Positions 1 to 9,749 of a stretch of 64,000 nucleotides of DNA are shown one piece after another. The notes below the pieces were generated by a model that ran no database searches, was not told the DNA's origin, and worked only from the letters and a program-made list of their open reading frames with translations. The DNA comes from Loktanella gaetbuli. Lineage in GTDB: Bacteria > Pseudomonadota > Alphaproteobacteria > Rhodobacterales > Rhodobacteraceae. Location of the stretch: positions 124,001 through 188,000 of the forward strand of contig NZ_JAJATZ010000003.1 of NCBI RefSeq assembly GCF_020531945.1, given 5' to 3'. Numbering within the stretch: position 1 is the stretch's first letter; every line of letters starts with the position of its first letter. The position numbers were made by a program, and so were the translations under genes.

Positions 1-466
1 CCGGCCCAAACGGGCAATCCTTGTGGGCGGCGAAAATATCCCACCACACGGGTTCTGGACGCGCACCCTCGATCGGCAGTGGCTCCCGCACCGTCAGGGA
101 CCACGGGCCCCACGCTTGCGCCTCCGGCATCGGTGGGCGGTTGCCCGGCTGGCGGATCGTGTCCTCGACAGTCGTATCGACGCGGACACGTTCGCGGCTT
201 CCATCATCGAAAGTGATGTAACCCGTCAGCCAATCGAAATCGCATTGCACCTTTACCATGTCACCCATCGACACGATGCGATCAGGCAATGCGATCTGCT
301 GCGTCACGGTCACGGCACGAAAGGGCGTCATCGCAAATACATCGCGCACGATCCTTTCCTGTTGCAGACGCCCGATCAATTCGGGCCATGCGCTATAGGC
401 TAGGATTGCCACACAGATCAGGACCAGTGATCGGCTGCGGTGCAGCGCACATATGAGGTTATTCAT
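1..466 (-). CDS. Phage protein with N-terminal membrane anchor (partial)
   Basis: This minus-strand frame starts at ATG 466 and runs off the left edge, so only about the first 155 codons are visible. Residues 12-26 are hydrophobic and look like a signal anchor. The rest is soluble and rich in Trp and Pro near the visible end (PVWWDIF). Its ATG overlaps the stop of the holin-like gene as ATGAATAA, so the two are translationally coupled. I do not recognise the family. Its position after a holin-like gene suggests a lysis accessory or tail-end function, which is inference only. Confidence 0.7.
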   Translation of the reverse strand, partial: MNNLICALHRSRSLVLICVAILAYSAWPELIGRLQQERIVRDVFAMTPFRAVTVTQQIALPDRIVSMGDMVKVQCDFDWLTGYITFDDGSRERVRVDTTVEDTIRQPGNRPPMPEAQAWGPWSLTVREPLPIEGARPEPVWWDIFAAHKDCPFGP

Positions 467-755
467 TGCGTCCACCGAAGCGCTTTTGGATCAACGCCTT
501 AATAAACTCGCGGTCAGAGAATATCGCGGTCCCGACGTCCAGCGCCAGCTGGGCAAACGCCATGATCAGGACCGCCGCAATGACCTCGGAGCCGCGGACA
601 TATGGGGCAACCTCATGCGAGCCCCCGACGGCCAATAGTCCGGCCGTCAGGGCTTTTGCGAACCGCATCATGATTGGGTCGTTCTCCGCTGACCGCGTTG
701 CCACGTAGATCAGCATACCGGCAACGATGCACCAGAACTCAATTGGCTTATTCAT
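459..755 (-). CDS. Holin-like small membrane protein
   Basis: This 98-residue protein has about three hydrophobic segments (residues 5-20, 33-47, 58-78) and a basic, polar C-terminus (KRFGGRNE). That layout, and its position after the tail fibre genes, fit a phage holin that would permeabilise the inner membrane at lysis. I chose ATG 755 because an AGAGGGG Shine-Dalgarno lies just upstream; the frame stays open further upstream, but without such a site. No specific holin family motif is visible, so the role rests on topology and context. Confidence 0.6.
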   Translation of the reverse strand: MNKPIEFWCIVAGMLIYVATRSAENDPIMMRFAKALTAGLLAVGGSHEVAPYVRGSEVIAAVLIMAFAQLALDVGTAIFSDREFIKALIQKRFGGRNE

Positions 756-780
756 GGTGGCCACCCCTCTTGGCCAGCCA

Positions 781-1623
781 TCAGCTCGCCGAGACGCCCG
801 TCGTCGCAGCAGCAATCGCAAAATCATGCCAGACGCCCCGTTGCAAATCGGTTAGCTCCTCGCCGCAGACAAACACGGCATGAACCCGTTCTGGCATCGT
901 AAAATTCGAGAACGGACCGCCGAAATAGGGGGCCTCGAACACATTTCGTCCGTCACTGATATTCATCATGAAAGACTTGCCACCTGTCAGTGCTGTTGCT
1001 GCCTCGCCACGGTTGGCAATCGGTGTCTGGACGTTGTCGATATAGACTTCACGCAACGTACCGCCTCCCGATGAGGTTAGGGCCTCATTCGAGCTTCCTA
1101 CGGTTGCAGCAAACGCCCAACGTGTGCCCGACGAGACATAAATCATCGGTATGACATTCCGGCCCGAATAACCGTATGACATGCCCATTGTCAGGCTCGG
1201 TCCGGTGATTGCAAAATCTGTATTCATTCGATCATCGACTGCATCGAACTCCCAATACATTGCTCCGCCATCCTGCCGCAAAATAGGACGGCTTGTATCG
1301 GAACCATTGCGCGTCGCCGAGTTCATGTTGCCTGAATGCTCTGTCCAGTAGCCGACAGGATCGCCAACCGCTGCCGGTGTACTTGCAGCAACATCTTGGA
1401 AGTCCCCGTGACCGGCCGCCCATAGACGAAACGACGACGGCATGACCGCGACAACATCCGCGATCGTGTTGTTGCCGCGGACCAGTGACTCGCCGACGGG
1501 GGACAATCTGTGGAGATCGTAGATGCCCGATCCAAAGCCAAGATCACGCAGATCAACGGGTGGCGTGGCAGATACGATCTGCCTTTCAGATGTCTTACGG
1601 TTTGTAACGAGAAAATCTGCCAT
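781..1623 (-). CDS. Putative tail fibre or tail-associated protein, LamG-like
   Basis: This 280-residue protein follows the esterase fibre gene with a 4-nt gap. Its start ATG 1623 is preceded by AAGGATAAGAGC, which holds both the upstream stop and a Shine-Dalgarno, so the longer frame back to 1806 is not used. The central part (about residues 100-250) has the beta-rich, Gly/Ser/aromatic texture of laminin-G/concanavalin-like domains, including the segment YWEFDAVDDRMNTDF. Such domains bind carbohydrates, which suits a receptor-binding or fibre-capping role. The fold is inferred by eye. Confidence 0.6.
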   Translation of the reverse strand: MADFLVTNRKTSERQIVSATPPVDLRDLGFGSGIYDLHRLSPVGESLVRGNNTIADVVAVMPSSFRLWAAGHGDFQDVAASTPAAVGDPVGYWTEHSGNMNSATRNGSDTSRPILRQDGGAMYWEFDAVDDRMNTDFAITGPSLTMGMSYGYSGRNVIPMIYVSSGTRWAFAATVGSSNEALTSSGGGTLREVYIDNVQTPIANRGEAATALTGGKSFMMNISDGRNVFEAPYFGGPFSNFTMPERVHAVFVCGEELTDLQRGVWHDFAIAAATTGVSAS

Positions 1624-1627
1624 GCTC

Positions 1628-3886
1628 TTATCCTTGGATGTTGTTGCGGGCGTCATCGAGCGCGCGAACATAGCGCCGCCCGAGCAAATCGCGCCCCTGC
1701 TGGTTAAAGTGAACATTATCGGAAGTGACCCCAGCACCGACCGAAGAGACGAATGCCGTGTGCGGCACTCTGTTAGGTAGATCGGCGATGATGGCGTTCG
1801 TCGCACCGTAATTTGGACTTACTTGGGACAGCTGGCCCGCGATGAAGGGGGTGGTTTCGTCAGCATCGACGATATCGATGCGGATTTGCTGAATCATCGC
1901 GTCCAGTGCGCTCTGAAAATTGGGATTGAGACGATCGTCCTCGCCTTGATGCCAAAGTATGCCACCGAAAATGACGGTACGGTCAGGATTTGCAGCACGA
2001 AGCGCCGTCATCGCCGAATTGACCCTTTGCACGGCCTCTTCGTAATGAATGTCGCCGGGGTTCCAAGAATTATCTTCGAACCCTGTGCCCCCGTAGGCAA
2101 CTTGTGCGAGCGCCAAGTTTGCACCGGGGTGAACCCGGACAAAGTCCTTGGCAAACTGCAGGCCATAGGTGACCCAATTCGAGAATACGCCAATCTGTGC
2201 TGGTACAATGGTGCCCGCATTATCTTTGACCATCAGGATACCGTCGGGATAGTCGGCGCCCACATAGTCATTCTTAGATGACCCAACGCCCAGAGCATTC
2301 GATTGTCCGGCAATCAGGTACAAAACGAGGTGGCCAACGCCATAGGCAAGCGACCGATGTTCACGCACGAGAACCTCGATAGGCGTGGTGACTTGCGTAT
2401 CTATATTGCGGCCTGTGACGTCGACAGCGTAGACGCCGGGCGTCGATGGAGTGTTGAACAGCAGCTGTGCATCATCGACCGTGAAGAGAGCAGCATCCAG
2501 ACCACCTGAAATCGACCAGAGGGCAGGACCCGACGCCGTGAGGAAACCCGCACTCATAGTATCGATATCGGCGATGTAGAAGGTTTGATCCAGGGTAAAG
2601 AACCCAGGATAGCCGGTGATGATGCTGCCCTCTATGATGGGTGCAGAAGGCGCGACCGGCGCTGATTTCACCAAACCTTCTGTGATGTCCCAATCGGGCA
2701 CCGTGACACGGATATCCTGCAACGGCAGCGCCTCCTGCAGACCCGCCATCTGAGCCTCGAGCTGTGCGACCCGCGCCTCGAACGTGCCAACCAGTTCAAA
2801 GACGCCGGCGTTCGTTTGCAGGACGATCCAGTCGATCGGATCGGTGCCCATCGTCGTGATTGAGGAATAGGTGACGTAGCTGAAACCCACCTGCGTCGAA
2901 CCACTCGCCACGTTCACAACGCTATTGGTCACATCCTCCGGGGCATCAAAGTCATCTGCGCGTGCGTGCGGCCCAGCGTCGTTAAAAATGAACACACCGT
3001 TTTCCGAGGCATTCGACTGCGCCCGGCGCAGATACCGATCGCCATTGACTAGCGTCACGCCATCGACTGGATTGATGTCTCCGGTGGTTGCAACGTCGGC
3101 TGTCGTCGCTGCCACAACTGGACCGCCCGCGACCGCGCGAACGCCGTTGCGAACCAATGATGCAGCGCTGTTCGCTTGATCAGTCGCGGCGCGCGCATCG
3201 GCAATGACCTGCGAGATGTTGCCCGGCTCAAGGCCGTGAACATCAGTGACATTAGTCGTCCGCAGGGTATCGATCCCCGTGACCCCGTCATCGCCAAAAG
3301 TCTGCACGAAAAACAAACCGTAGACAGCGCCAGCCGCGGGCGTCACGACCCCCGCGACAGGCAACTGGGACACACGGACCGACACCTCACGCAGGCCCGC
3401 GGCCTGTGTGAGGTCGGAAATCACAAAGAGATCGGCGTTTCGGCTGATCTCGGATTTTGCCGCATCCAACCAAACGACGCCAAATTTCACAGCGTGGTTG
3501 TTGGCGTCGGCGGGGTCCGACAGGCGCAAGACGCGCAGTGTCCCTTCCCAAACATCCGAGCCGATCGCGAAGGGCTCCAACTGGCCAAAGGTGGCCGCCC
3601 CAGTCACCGACCACACCCGGCCAAGGCTGGCGACACTGGCTACGACTCCGACGTTCAGCGGAGCCTTATCCCTGCCCGAGCCTGACAACGCCGTTGAAAA
3701 TGCGTCTGGATTGTCCCCTGGCCGGTCGGATGCAGAAATGGCCAGATTCGAGATACGAGCGTTTGCCTTACCTGCAAGCGCTTCTGCCATGGCGGTTGAG
3801 ATCGGCTTGTCTGCGTCGCTGGTGTTGTCGACTTGGGATAGGCCAAGAATCTCTAGCACCTCAGAAGGCGTTTTTGTCGTCGTCAT
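1628..3886 (-). CDS. Tail fibre with SGNH-type (sialate O-acetylesterase-like) esterase domain
   Basis: This 752-residue protein has an N-terminal structural region, repeated beta-rich segments in the middle, and a C-terminal hydrolase. The hydrolase shows the block order of the SGNH/sialate O-acetylesterase superfamily: GQSN with the likely nucleophile Ser529, GGTGF near 600, WHQGED around 645-650, and DNVH giving likely Asp723 and His726. These enzymes remove acetyl groups from sugars, so the fibre probably trims O-acetyl groups from host surface polysaccharide during adsorption. An AAAGGA site eight bases before ATG 3886 supports the start. The assignment to a tail fibre comes from its place after the tail-tip gene. 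Confidence 0.85.
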   Translation of the reverse strand: MTTTKTPSEVLEILGLSQVDNTSDADKPISTAMAEALAGKANARISNLAISASDRPGDNPDAFSTALSGSGRDKAPLNVGVVASVASLGRVWSVTGAATFGQLEPFAIGSDVWEGTLRVLRLSDPADANNHAVKFGVVWLDAAKSEISRNADLFVISDLTQAAGLREVSVRVSQLPVAGVVTPAAGAVYGLFFVQTFGDDGVTGIDTLRTTNVTDVHGLEPGNISQVIADARAATDQANSAASLVRNGVRAVAGGPVVAATTADVATTGDINPVDGVTLVNGDRYLRRAQSNASENGVFIFNDAGPHARADDFDAPEDVTNSVVNVASGSTQVGFSYVTYSSITTMGTDPIDWIVLQTNAGVFELVGTFEARVAQLEAQMAGLQEALPLQDIRVTVPDWDITEGLVKSAPVAPSAPIIEGSIITGYPGFFTLDQTFYIADIDTMSAGFLTASGPALWSISGGLDAALFTVDDAQLLFNTPSTPGVYAVDVTGRNIDTQVTTPIEVLVREHRSLAYGVGHLVLYLIAGQSNALGVGSSKNDYVGADYPDGILMVKDNAGTIVPAQIGVFSNWVTYGLQFAKDFVRVHPGANLALAQVAYGGTGFEDNSWNPGDIHYEEAVQRVNSAMTALRAANPDRTVIFGGILWHQGEDDRLNPNFQSALDAMIQQIRIDIVDADETTPFIAGQLSQVSPNYGATNAIIADLPNRVPHTAFVSSVGAGVTSDNVHFNQQGRDLLGRRYVRALDDARNNIQG

Positions 3887-3898
3887 GGATGAGTTCCT

Positions 3899-5941
3899 TT
3901 AGGTGACAGTGACCGTGATGGGGCCAGCATCTGTATCGCTTTGGATGTTGCTGACGTTGATCGACCGGGCGGTATAGGTGAAGGTTCCCGGTCCTGTTTC
4001 GTCCTGGAAAACAACAGGGGTGCTTGGATTGGCCGAAGTCTCCGCGACCTGTACCCCGTCGCGGAAGAGCCTGGTTCGGTAAAGACTGTCACTCGTGGAT
4101 GTCGTAAAAGTCACCCGAACAAAGCCGATCATTGCCTCAGTCGCCATCACGCCTTCAGCAGAAAGGTTGGTCGGCGGTGCAGGTGGTGTGCCATCAGCTG
4201 TTGCGATGACATTGGTGAAAACGATCGGATCTGAAACCTGGTCGTCGCGCGTGCGATAGGTCAGCACTATGTCGTAGCCCGCACCCTCATTAAGGCCCGT
4301 GATCTGCGCAAGTGTTGCCCGGTCAGTCAGCGTGACCTCTTGAAACGCCGTAGTGCCAGTTGGCGCATAGATCACACGCGGATACAGCGATGGTTCTGGG
4401 CGATCGTCCCAGCTTATCGAAACTCCGGCGGCAAAGCTGTTGTTGGACGCCCTGATGCCCGCGCCCTGGGCTGATGCATTTGTCGGAGATGGGACAGTCT
4501 GTGGCGGAGAAATGTCAGGAATGTCCAGGACGTCATCTTCGGGATCCGGCGTTTCGTCCGGCTGTCCGTAGGATGCGAGGCTCAAGGTGAGACTCAGCGT
4601 GCTGGGGTCAAGATCGAAACCCGTCACGCGCCACTTGTAGGACGGAAACCCAGCCAAATCGACTGAAACGAATTCTTCGTACATCGCTGGAAGTCCAGAG
4701 GGTTTAAGGCGCAAGGTCAGCAGCGCCTCTGGATTGTCGATCTCCATCTGGCGACGTGCGACGCGCCTGGCCTGGTGTGCGGATGGGCACATGGTAAGAT
4801 CCAGCTCCGGGCCTGTGATGACCTGGCCTTCGTCTGCGACCCTTGAATTTGAAACGTAGCGACCTGTCGTCTCTTGGTAGCCTTTTGCAGGCTCAGTGAA
4901 CACGTAGGGGACTTCGTTGTAGCGTGCCAATGCATTGGGCCCGGTCGTCCATTCGACGACCTCGAGTATGTCCGCCATTGTAATCGTCACCGATGGAGCA
5001 CGCGACTTGGGTGAAAAGATGCCGAGCTTGCCAGACGGCAGCAGCCGCACCGATGCACCACTTGCCGAGGTCATCCGACGCAAGGTGTTGCGCGGGCTGT
5101 CCATCAGCGAATAGGCACCCCAGATCCGCCCACGATCCTCACTATTCCCACCACCGATCGATACGTTTTGCTCGAAGTCATTGGCCGCCTGCGAAAATGC
5201 CGCGACATCGACGTAACCCTGCAGACCAAATCCATCAGACCGTTCGATGAAGTCCGAGATCACATAGGCAGCGTTGTCGCTGTAGGCCCTTGTGCCCGTA
5301 CCGGGGTGTCTGGTCTTCGTCCCCTTCACGACAATCTCGATATCTGGCTCGCGGTTGGGGTAGACCCGGTTGAAGTCCTCAGGACCGACGCTCTTTGCGG
5401 CAACCAGCGTCGTGCAGATCCCATCGAGCCGATGAGAGCTGTCGTATGAAGACCATCGCGTTTCGATTGCGTCATAGTTCGATGACGGATCATTGCCGAC
5501 CCTATCATAGATGTAGATCAGCCGCTGACCGTCCAGGGTGTACTGCGCGTCAGTGACCAAGCTATTGCCATCTAGATAGACACGCTTCTTGTCGAGGTAG
5601 TAGGCCACAATCTCTTGTACGGGACCCTCGCAGTGCGCGACGACCCGATAATAACGGCCACTGCGCGACCTGAAAAAGGTGACGACACCACCAAGCCGCG
5701 CTTGACCATAGACGCGGATCCGTGGTGCGGTCGGCTGCTTGGTCGTGATCTTGATATTGGCCGGGCGCGTTTCGGGCACCGCCTGCGAAAACAGTGCTGT
5801 CTGAGCTGCTGACAGCAGCAATGCAGATCCAACCGAAACGCCCACCCCCAGCAGGGTTAGGCCCCCCGTTGCCGTGATCAATGCAGCAGAACCGCCCGCG
5901 GCGAAAATCGACGGAGCGATGAACGCTAGTGCTTGGGGCAT
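3899..5941 (-). CDS. Tail tip / host specificity protein (J-like)
   Basis: This 680-residue protein has a hydrophobic Ala/Gly-rich N-terminus, then a region resembling lambda J and GTA host-specificity proteins, and a C-terminal part (about residue 490 on) with the spacing of fibronectin type III repeats. It would form the central hub of the tail tip that reaches the receptor. It follows the small NlpC-position gene, as in lambda and in gene transfer agents. I chose ATG 5941 because AGGTGG lies five bases upstream; the GTG at 5950 overlaps that site and is unlikely to be the start. Confidence 0.85.
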   Translation of the reverse strand: MPQALAFIAPSIFAAGGSAALITATGGLTLLGVGVSVGSALLLSAAQTALFSQAVPETRPANIKITTKQPTAPRIRVYGQARLGGVVTFFRSRSGRYYRVVAHCEGPVQEIVAYYLDKKRVYLDGNSLVTDAQYTLDGQRLIYIYDRVGNDPSSNYDAIETRWSSYDSSHRLDGICTTLVAAKSVGPEDFNRVYPNREPDIEIVVKGTKTRHPGTGTRAYSDNAAYVISDFIERSDGFGLQGYVDVAAFSQAANDFEQNVSIGGGNSEDRGRIWGAYSLMDSPRNTLRRMTSASGASVRLLPSGKLGIFSPKSRAPSVTITMADILEVVEWTTGPNALARYNEVPYVFTEPAKGYQETTGRYVSNSRVADEGQVITGPELDLTMCPSAHQARRVARRQMEIDNPEALLTLRLKPSGLPAMYEEFVSVDLAGFPSYKWRVTGFDLDPSTLSLTLSLASYGQPDETPDPEDDVLDIPDISPPQTVPSPTNASAQGAGIRASNNSFAAGVSISWDDRPEPSLYPRVIYAPTGTTAFQEVTLTDRATLAQITGLNEGAGYDIVLTYRTRDDQVSDPIVFTNVIATADGTPPAPPTNLSAEGVMATEAMIGFVRVTFTTSTSDSLYRTRLFRDGVQVAETSANPSTPVVFQDETGPGTFTYTARSINVSNIQSDTDAGPITVTVT

Positions 5942-6309
5942 ACTGACCACCTGTCTAGAATTTCAAACCTGGCGGGACTGGTGACACCGGCGCGTGCTTT
6001 CAGCCAAAGACGGTGATCTGCAATGATGCCAGCGATGGTCTGGCCATTCACGCGAGCAACAGCGACACCATCCCCAGTTCCGCGTGGAAATTGTGACATC
6101 AATGACCTGGACAGGGTCAAAAGGCCGCCGGCCCGCATCTGAACGCGCCGACAGGCGAATGCCGTACTGTACGTGCCACGCAACGACGATGCGGGATCGA
6201 CGCCAGTCACCTGAGCGACATATCCAGCCGCCCACATCGCGCAATCGTTTTGACCCCAGATCCAAGGCAATGATCCCGTCGCCGCAACGTATGCCGCCGC
6301 CGTTACCAT
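5926..6309 (-). CDS. Small tail assembly protein, NlpC/P60 position
   Basis: This 127-residue protein carries a WGQNDC motif at residues 18-23, the typical Asp-Cys of the small Cys proteins placed before the J-like gene in rhodobacterial phages and gene transfer agents. A His lies in ADHRLW further on. It may act in tail-tip assembly or as a peptidoglycan hydrolase at DNA entry; full NlpC/P60 motifs are not all evident. ATG 6309 has AGGTGG five bases upstream and overlaps the preceding stop as ATGGTAA. Confidence 0.65.
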   Translation of the reverse strand: MVTAAAYVAATGSLPWIWGQNDCAMWAAGYVAQVTGVDPASSLRGTYSTAFACRRVQMRAGGLLTLSRSLMSQFPRGTGDGVAVARVNGQTIAGIIADHRLWLKARAGVTSPARFEILDRWSVCPKH

Positions 6310-6935
6310 TCCGTCCACCTGACGGTCGTATTCAACACCTCGGTGATATAGCGCAGCCCCCTATCACTTGGGTGTCGCAGACGCTGGTCGCGGTCTGTGT
6401 AGCGACCGTTCGGGGCCATCCTCTCGCGCGCGAGAACACTTTCAGCAGTCAATGTGATCTGTGCCGAACCGAGACGCCACGACGATGATGCCCGGTCCAT
6501 AAGTGACACATTCAGTGCGGACGGAATGCCGACAGGACGCGGGCGACCGTGAACGTCCAGGTCACCCTTGTCGATGATTTGAAGCCACAGCTTGACCGGC
6601 CGATTCACATATTCGGATCGATCGCCCATGAGCGCCGGGATATCGCCCGGACTGACGGCCTCGCCGCTGACCTCCTTTGGAACACTCAAGGTGTACTTGA
6701 TCGCGCCCGGAATACTGTCGTCATCAACACTGATTGATGAGACACCGACCAAAGCCCCATAACCGAGCCAAGTTCGACCCCAGAGCGGATCGATGAACCG
6801 ACCCATCATGTTCGTGATATACTTGGTGCCGGACGCGAACTGAAATTCGGCCAGCAAGATCGCACCGACGCTTTCCCGGCTTAGGGCCGACGTGACAGCC
6901 GCCGCATTAGGCTGGTTGTCTAGAAAAATGCTCAT
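6303..6935 (-). CDS. Tail tip protein, middle gene of the tip module
   Basis: This 210-residue protein is acidic to neutral, with no membrane segments. It sits between two other tail-tip genes, the position held by the DUF2163-type hub protein in gene transfer agents. Its start overlaps the upstream stop (ATGA). The sequence LWLQIIDKGDLDVHGRP suggests a beta-rich baseplate hub domain. The role is inferred from gene order; I cannot confirm the family from motifs. Confidence 0.65.
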   Translation of the reverse strand: MSIFLDNQPNAAAVTSALSRESVGAILLAEFQFASGTKYITNMMGRFIDPLWGRTWLGYGALVGVSSISVDDDSIPGAIKYTLSVPKEVSGEAVSPGDIPALMGDRSEYVNRPVKLWLQIIDKGDLDVHGRPRPVGIPSALNVSLMDRASSSWRLGSAQITLTAESVLARERMAPNGRYTDRDQRLRHPSDRGLRYITEVLNTTVRWTEW

Positions 6936-7615
6936 CGGTCGAATGCCTCGACGACATCCAAAAGAAAGACCCCGCCCTTTTGGCCAAACTGATGCGCGCG
7001 CTCTGCTGCCTTATCGTCGGCCAGACGTACACGGATTGTCGGATCTCGCACATCCAGTCTTTGTCCAGCAGCAATGGTAGCACGCAGCGGCGGCGAGAAT
7101 TTGATCGCGCCACTGTTTACGAACTGTACCCTGTACATGAAGTCGTTGTGTGAAAAGACCGCGCCGGGGATCAGCAAATCGGTGTCGACGCCCGCACCCT
7201 GGATGATCGTTGCACCTTCGGGCGCACTGGTCGCAACTGTTGGATTGGGATTTGGGTCAAGGATGATCGCATCCCCAGACGTCGTGTCGTAGACTGCCTG
7301 CCCTCCCTCAAAAACAAAATGAACCGCGCCATCGGTCGAACCCTCCGGGACCGGCGAATTTGGGTCATTCAGCGCGATGGTGAATGTGTTGGAAGGCCCA
7401 TCCAGCGCATCCAGAAATGCGAGAAATGCCCCCCACGTCGCTCGCCGCTGCCAAGCTTTCGACACAGCGTAGGTAGCCGCCCAATATCGGCTCTCGTTAC
7501 TCACAAACTGCTGCCGCCCGTCCAGCCCCCGTCCAGAGGTTGTTGTATTCGTGACGAGCCGCCACTGGGTCTGCGCTGCAAGCCTCAGACCGCTCGGAAC
7601 AGAAACATTCACCAT
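6932..7615 (-). CDS. Tail tip protein following the tape measure
   Basis: This 227-residue protein begins one base after the tape-measure stop (TGATATG), with CGGAG about ten bases upstream of ATG 7615. The longer open frame to 7711 would overlap the tape-measure gene heavily and is rejected. It holds the place of the distal-tail or DUF2460-type protein in GTA-like tails, which attaches the tube to the tip. Aromatic, Asn-rich beta segments are visible, but no diagnostic motif. Confidence 0.6.
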   Translation of the reverse strand: MVNVSVPSGLRLAAQTQWRLVTNTTTSGRGLDGRQQFVSNESRYWAATYAVSKAWQRRATWGAFLAFLDALDGPSNTFTIALNDPNSPVPEGSTDGAVHFVFEGGQAVYDTTSGDAIILDPNPNPTVATSAPEGATIIQGAGVDTDLLIPGAVFSHNDFMYRVQFVNSGAIKFSPPLRATIAAGQRLDVRDPTIRVRLADDKAAERAHQFGQKGGVFLLDVVEAFDR

Positions 7616-7616
7616 A

Positions 7617-9749
7617 TCAACGGCTCCGCGCGCGACTGTCCGCCATGCGGGCATTATTTTCACGTACGACCTCGACCGCGATGCCGGCCGCACGCTGATC
7701 GACCTGTTCAAGCGTGATGCCGTCTGGCACCATCAATCGCAGCGTAACGACGCCCTGCGCGTTCGGCGCATTTCGTGTGTGGTCGATTACCGTTTCATTG
7801 GGATGCAGCATGGCCATGAAGCCACCTTTGCCATCCATGCCGCCCGATCGCGCACCTCCGCCGGTATAACCACCACCAGCGAAGGACGGCAGGCCGAGAA
7901 CCGGACTACCCACTGCGCCAATCCCCAACAGACCGCTGACAGCCGAACCGATGCCAGCACTGGAAAAAAGGTTGGTGCCCAACGTCGTGAGGGTCATTTG
8001 TGCCAGCTGCCCCAGAACCTGGCTGAGGGCAGACCGAAAACCCTCAGCTCCTTCTGTCAGGGAGGCAAACAACTGCCCCCCCATGCCGTCGATCTGACCC
8101 GCTTGGGAACCAACATCCTTGAGTTGGTCGCCAACATCCTTCAACGGATCCAACGCGATCGCGGCATTATCCGAAATACCCAAGCCCAAACCAGCCATCG
8201 TGTCGGCACCGATTTGATGGAATTCCCGAGAAGGCGATCTGATGCTGAGGATATCCTTAATCCCGCCAATCATGTCGCTGCCGATGGATCGAACGCGCGC
8301 AACCGCCGCATCGTACTTTTCATTTATGCCATCGATCAGGCCTTGGATGATGTCACGGCCAGACTGGATCATTGCCGCGGGCCACGTGGCCACCTCAGCC
8401 TTGATCGCCGTCCAGCCATCCTGAAAGGCCTGCGACACAAGCGGAAATTGACTGTTAAACCAATCCGGCAGCCCAGCCCAAACGGAATAGATCATCACGG
8501 CCGGGGTAAACTGGGCTTTGAAAATGCCGGCAATGGTGGACCAGCCGACAGATACGCCAGCACGAACCTCATCCCAACGCGCGCTGAACCAAGATGAAAT
8601 ACCATCCCAGTGCTGATAGATCAGTCCAGCGGCGGTATAGTTCAGGAAGATCGATTTGATCATGTCCCATCCCGCCGCAGCACCGGACGAAATCTGCCCC
8701 CACAGATTGACAAAGAATGCGCTGATCGGCTCCCAATTCCGCCAGATCAGATAGGCACCGCCAGCAATCAGGCCGATTGCTGCGAAAATCGGGTTCGCCA
8801 TGAGGACAGCACCCATCGCCGACAAACCGGACACCAACCCGCCAAGTCCCATGGTCATCGTCCCCAGCACCAAAAGTACCGGACCCGCAGCAGCTGCAAG
8901 GCCGCCAAAAATCACGATGTTCTTCTTGACCTCTGGATCCAGCTGACCAAACCAATCGACTGCCGATTTCACCGTTTCCACCAAGGGCGTCAGAAACGGG
9001 ACGATCTGCTCTCCAAGCTGCTCTTTCACATCGCCTATTGCGTTGCTGAGCTGCGACCATTGCCCGAGGGGCGTGCGCGCAGCAGCCGCAGCTTGCCCCC
9101 CGAATTGGGTTTCCAGCTCGCTCAAAATCAAGCTTTGTGCCGCGGCAACATCCCCGGTCTCGACCAACGACTTGATGACGTTTTTCTGATCCTCCGAGAA
9201 CTGCACACCGGTACGACTCAGCGCCGAAAGACCCGCGACAGGATCGTTCAATGCCTTTCCGACCAAGACGGATGCAGATTTGAGATCCATCTTCATGAGC
9301 GTGGCCATATCCAGCACATTGGCCTGCGCGCGGTCGAAAACATCACCCGAGACCTGCGTGAACGTCAGCAGTGGAGCCGTGACGTTTTGGAGGATGTCTT
9401 CGTCTCCATAGGTCGTCATCGCCTGAAGCCCGCTTGCTGCGCGAAACAGCTCGTCCGCCGTCTTTCCCGCAGCCCCGCCGGTCGACGCGACGACCTGCTC
9501 AACAGCAGCCTGCGCCTTAATCTGCGTATCGTAGAGCTGGATTGATTGCTTCGCCATCAGGCCCATCGGGGCAGTCACGCCAGCCGTCATGCCGACCCCG
9601 ATGTTGCGCATCGTGCGACCAGCACGGTTGGCGTAATCACGCACGTCAGCCAGCACGCCTTTCACACCTGTCAGCTGAGAACGGACCTGTGCCATAGCGG
9701 CGGCAGTGCGCTGGTCAGCCGTGATCGAAAAGCGCAACTGATCAAGCAT
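7617..9749 (-). CDS. Tail tape measure protein
   Basis: This 710-residue protein has an alpha-helical N-terminus, a TP901-type core with long hydrophobic Gly/Ala-rich segments (near residues 300-370), and the C-terminal signature FMAMLHPNETVIDH common in phage tape measures. It sets tail length and is ejected with the DNA. At roughly 0.15 nm per residue it predicts a tail of about 100 nm, in line with a siphovirus. ATG 9749 is preceded by AGAGGA and lies within the last codons of the upstream frameshift product, so the two genes overlap by 8 bases. Confidence 0.92.
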   Translation of the reverse strand: MLDQLRFSITADQRTAAAMAQVRSQLTGVKGVLADVRDYANRAGRTMRNIGVGMTAGVTAPMGLMAKQSIQLYDTQIKAQAAVEQVVASTGGAAGKTADELFRAASGLQAMTTYGDEDILQNVTAPLLTFTQVSGDVFDRAQANVLDMATLMKMDLKSASVLVGKALNDPVAGLSALSRTGVQFSEDQKNVIKSLVETGDVAAAQSLILSELETQFGGQAAAAARTPLGQWSQLSNAIGDVKEQLGEQIVPFLTPLVETVKSAVDWFGQLDPEVKKNIVIFGGLAAAAGPVLLVLGTMTMGLGGLVSGLSAMGAVLMANPIFAAIGLIAGGAYLIWRNWEPISAFFVNLWGQISSGAAAGWDMIKSIFLNYTAAGLIYQHWDGISSWFSARWDEVRAGVSVGWSTIAGIFKAQFTPAVMIYSVWAGLPDWFNSQFPLVSQAFQDGWTAIKAEVATWPAAMIQSGRDIIQGLIDGINEKYDAAVARVRSIGSDMIGGIKDILSIRSPSREFHQIGADTMAGLGLGISDNAAIALDPLKDVGDQLKDVGSQAGQIDGMGGQLFASLTEGAEGFRSALSQVLGQLAQMTLTTLGTNLFSSAGIGSAVSGLLGIGAVGSPVLGLPSFAGGGYTGGGARSGGMDGKGGFMAMLHPNETVIDHTRNAPNAQGVVTLRLMVPDGITLEQVDQRAAGIAVEVVRENNARMADSRARSR

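Noticed and set aside
7551..9545. Long plus-strand frames opposite the tape measure gene
   Set aside because: They are antisense shadows; the minus-strand product has clear tape-measure features.
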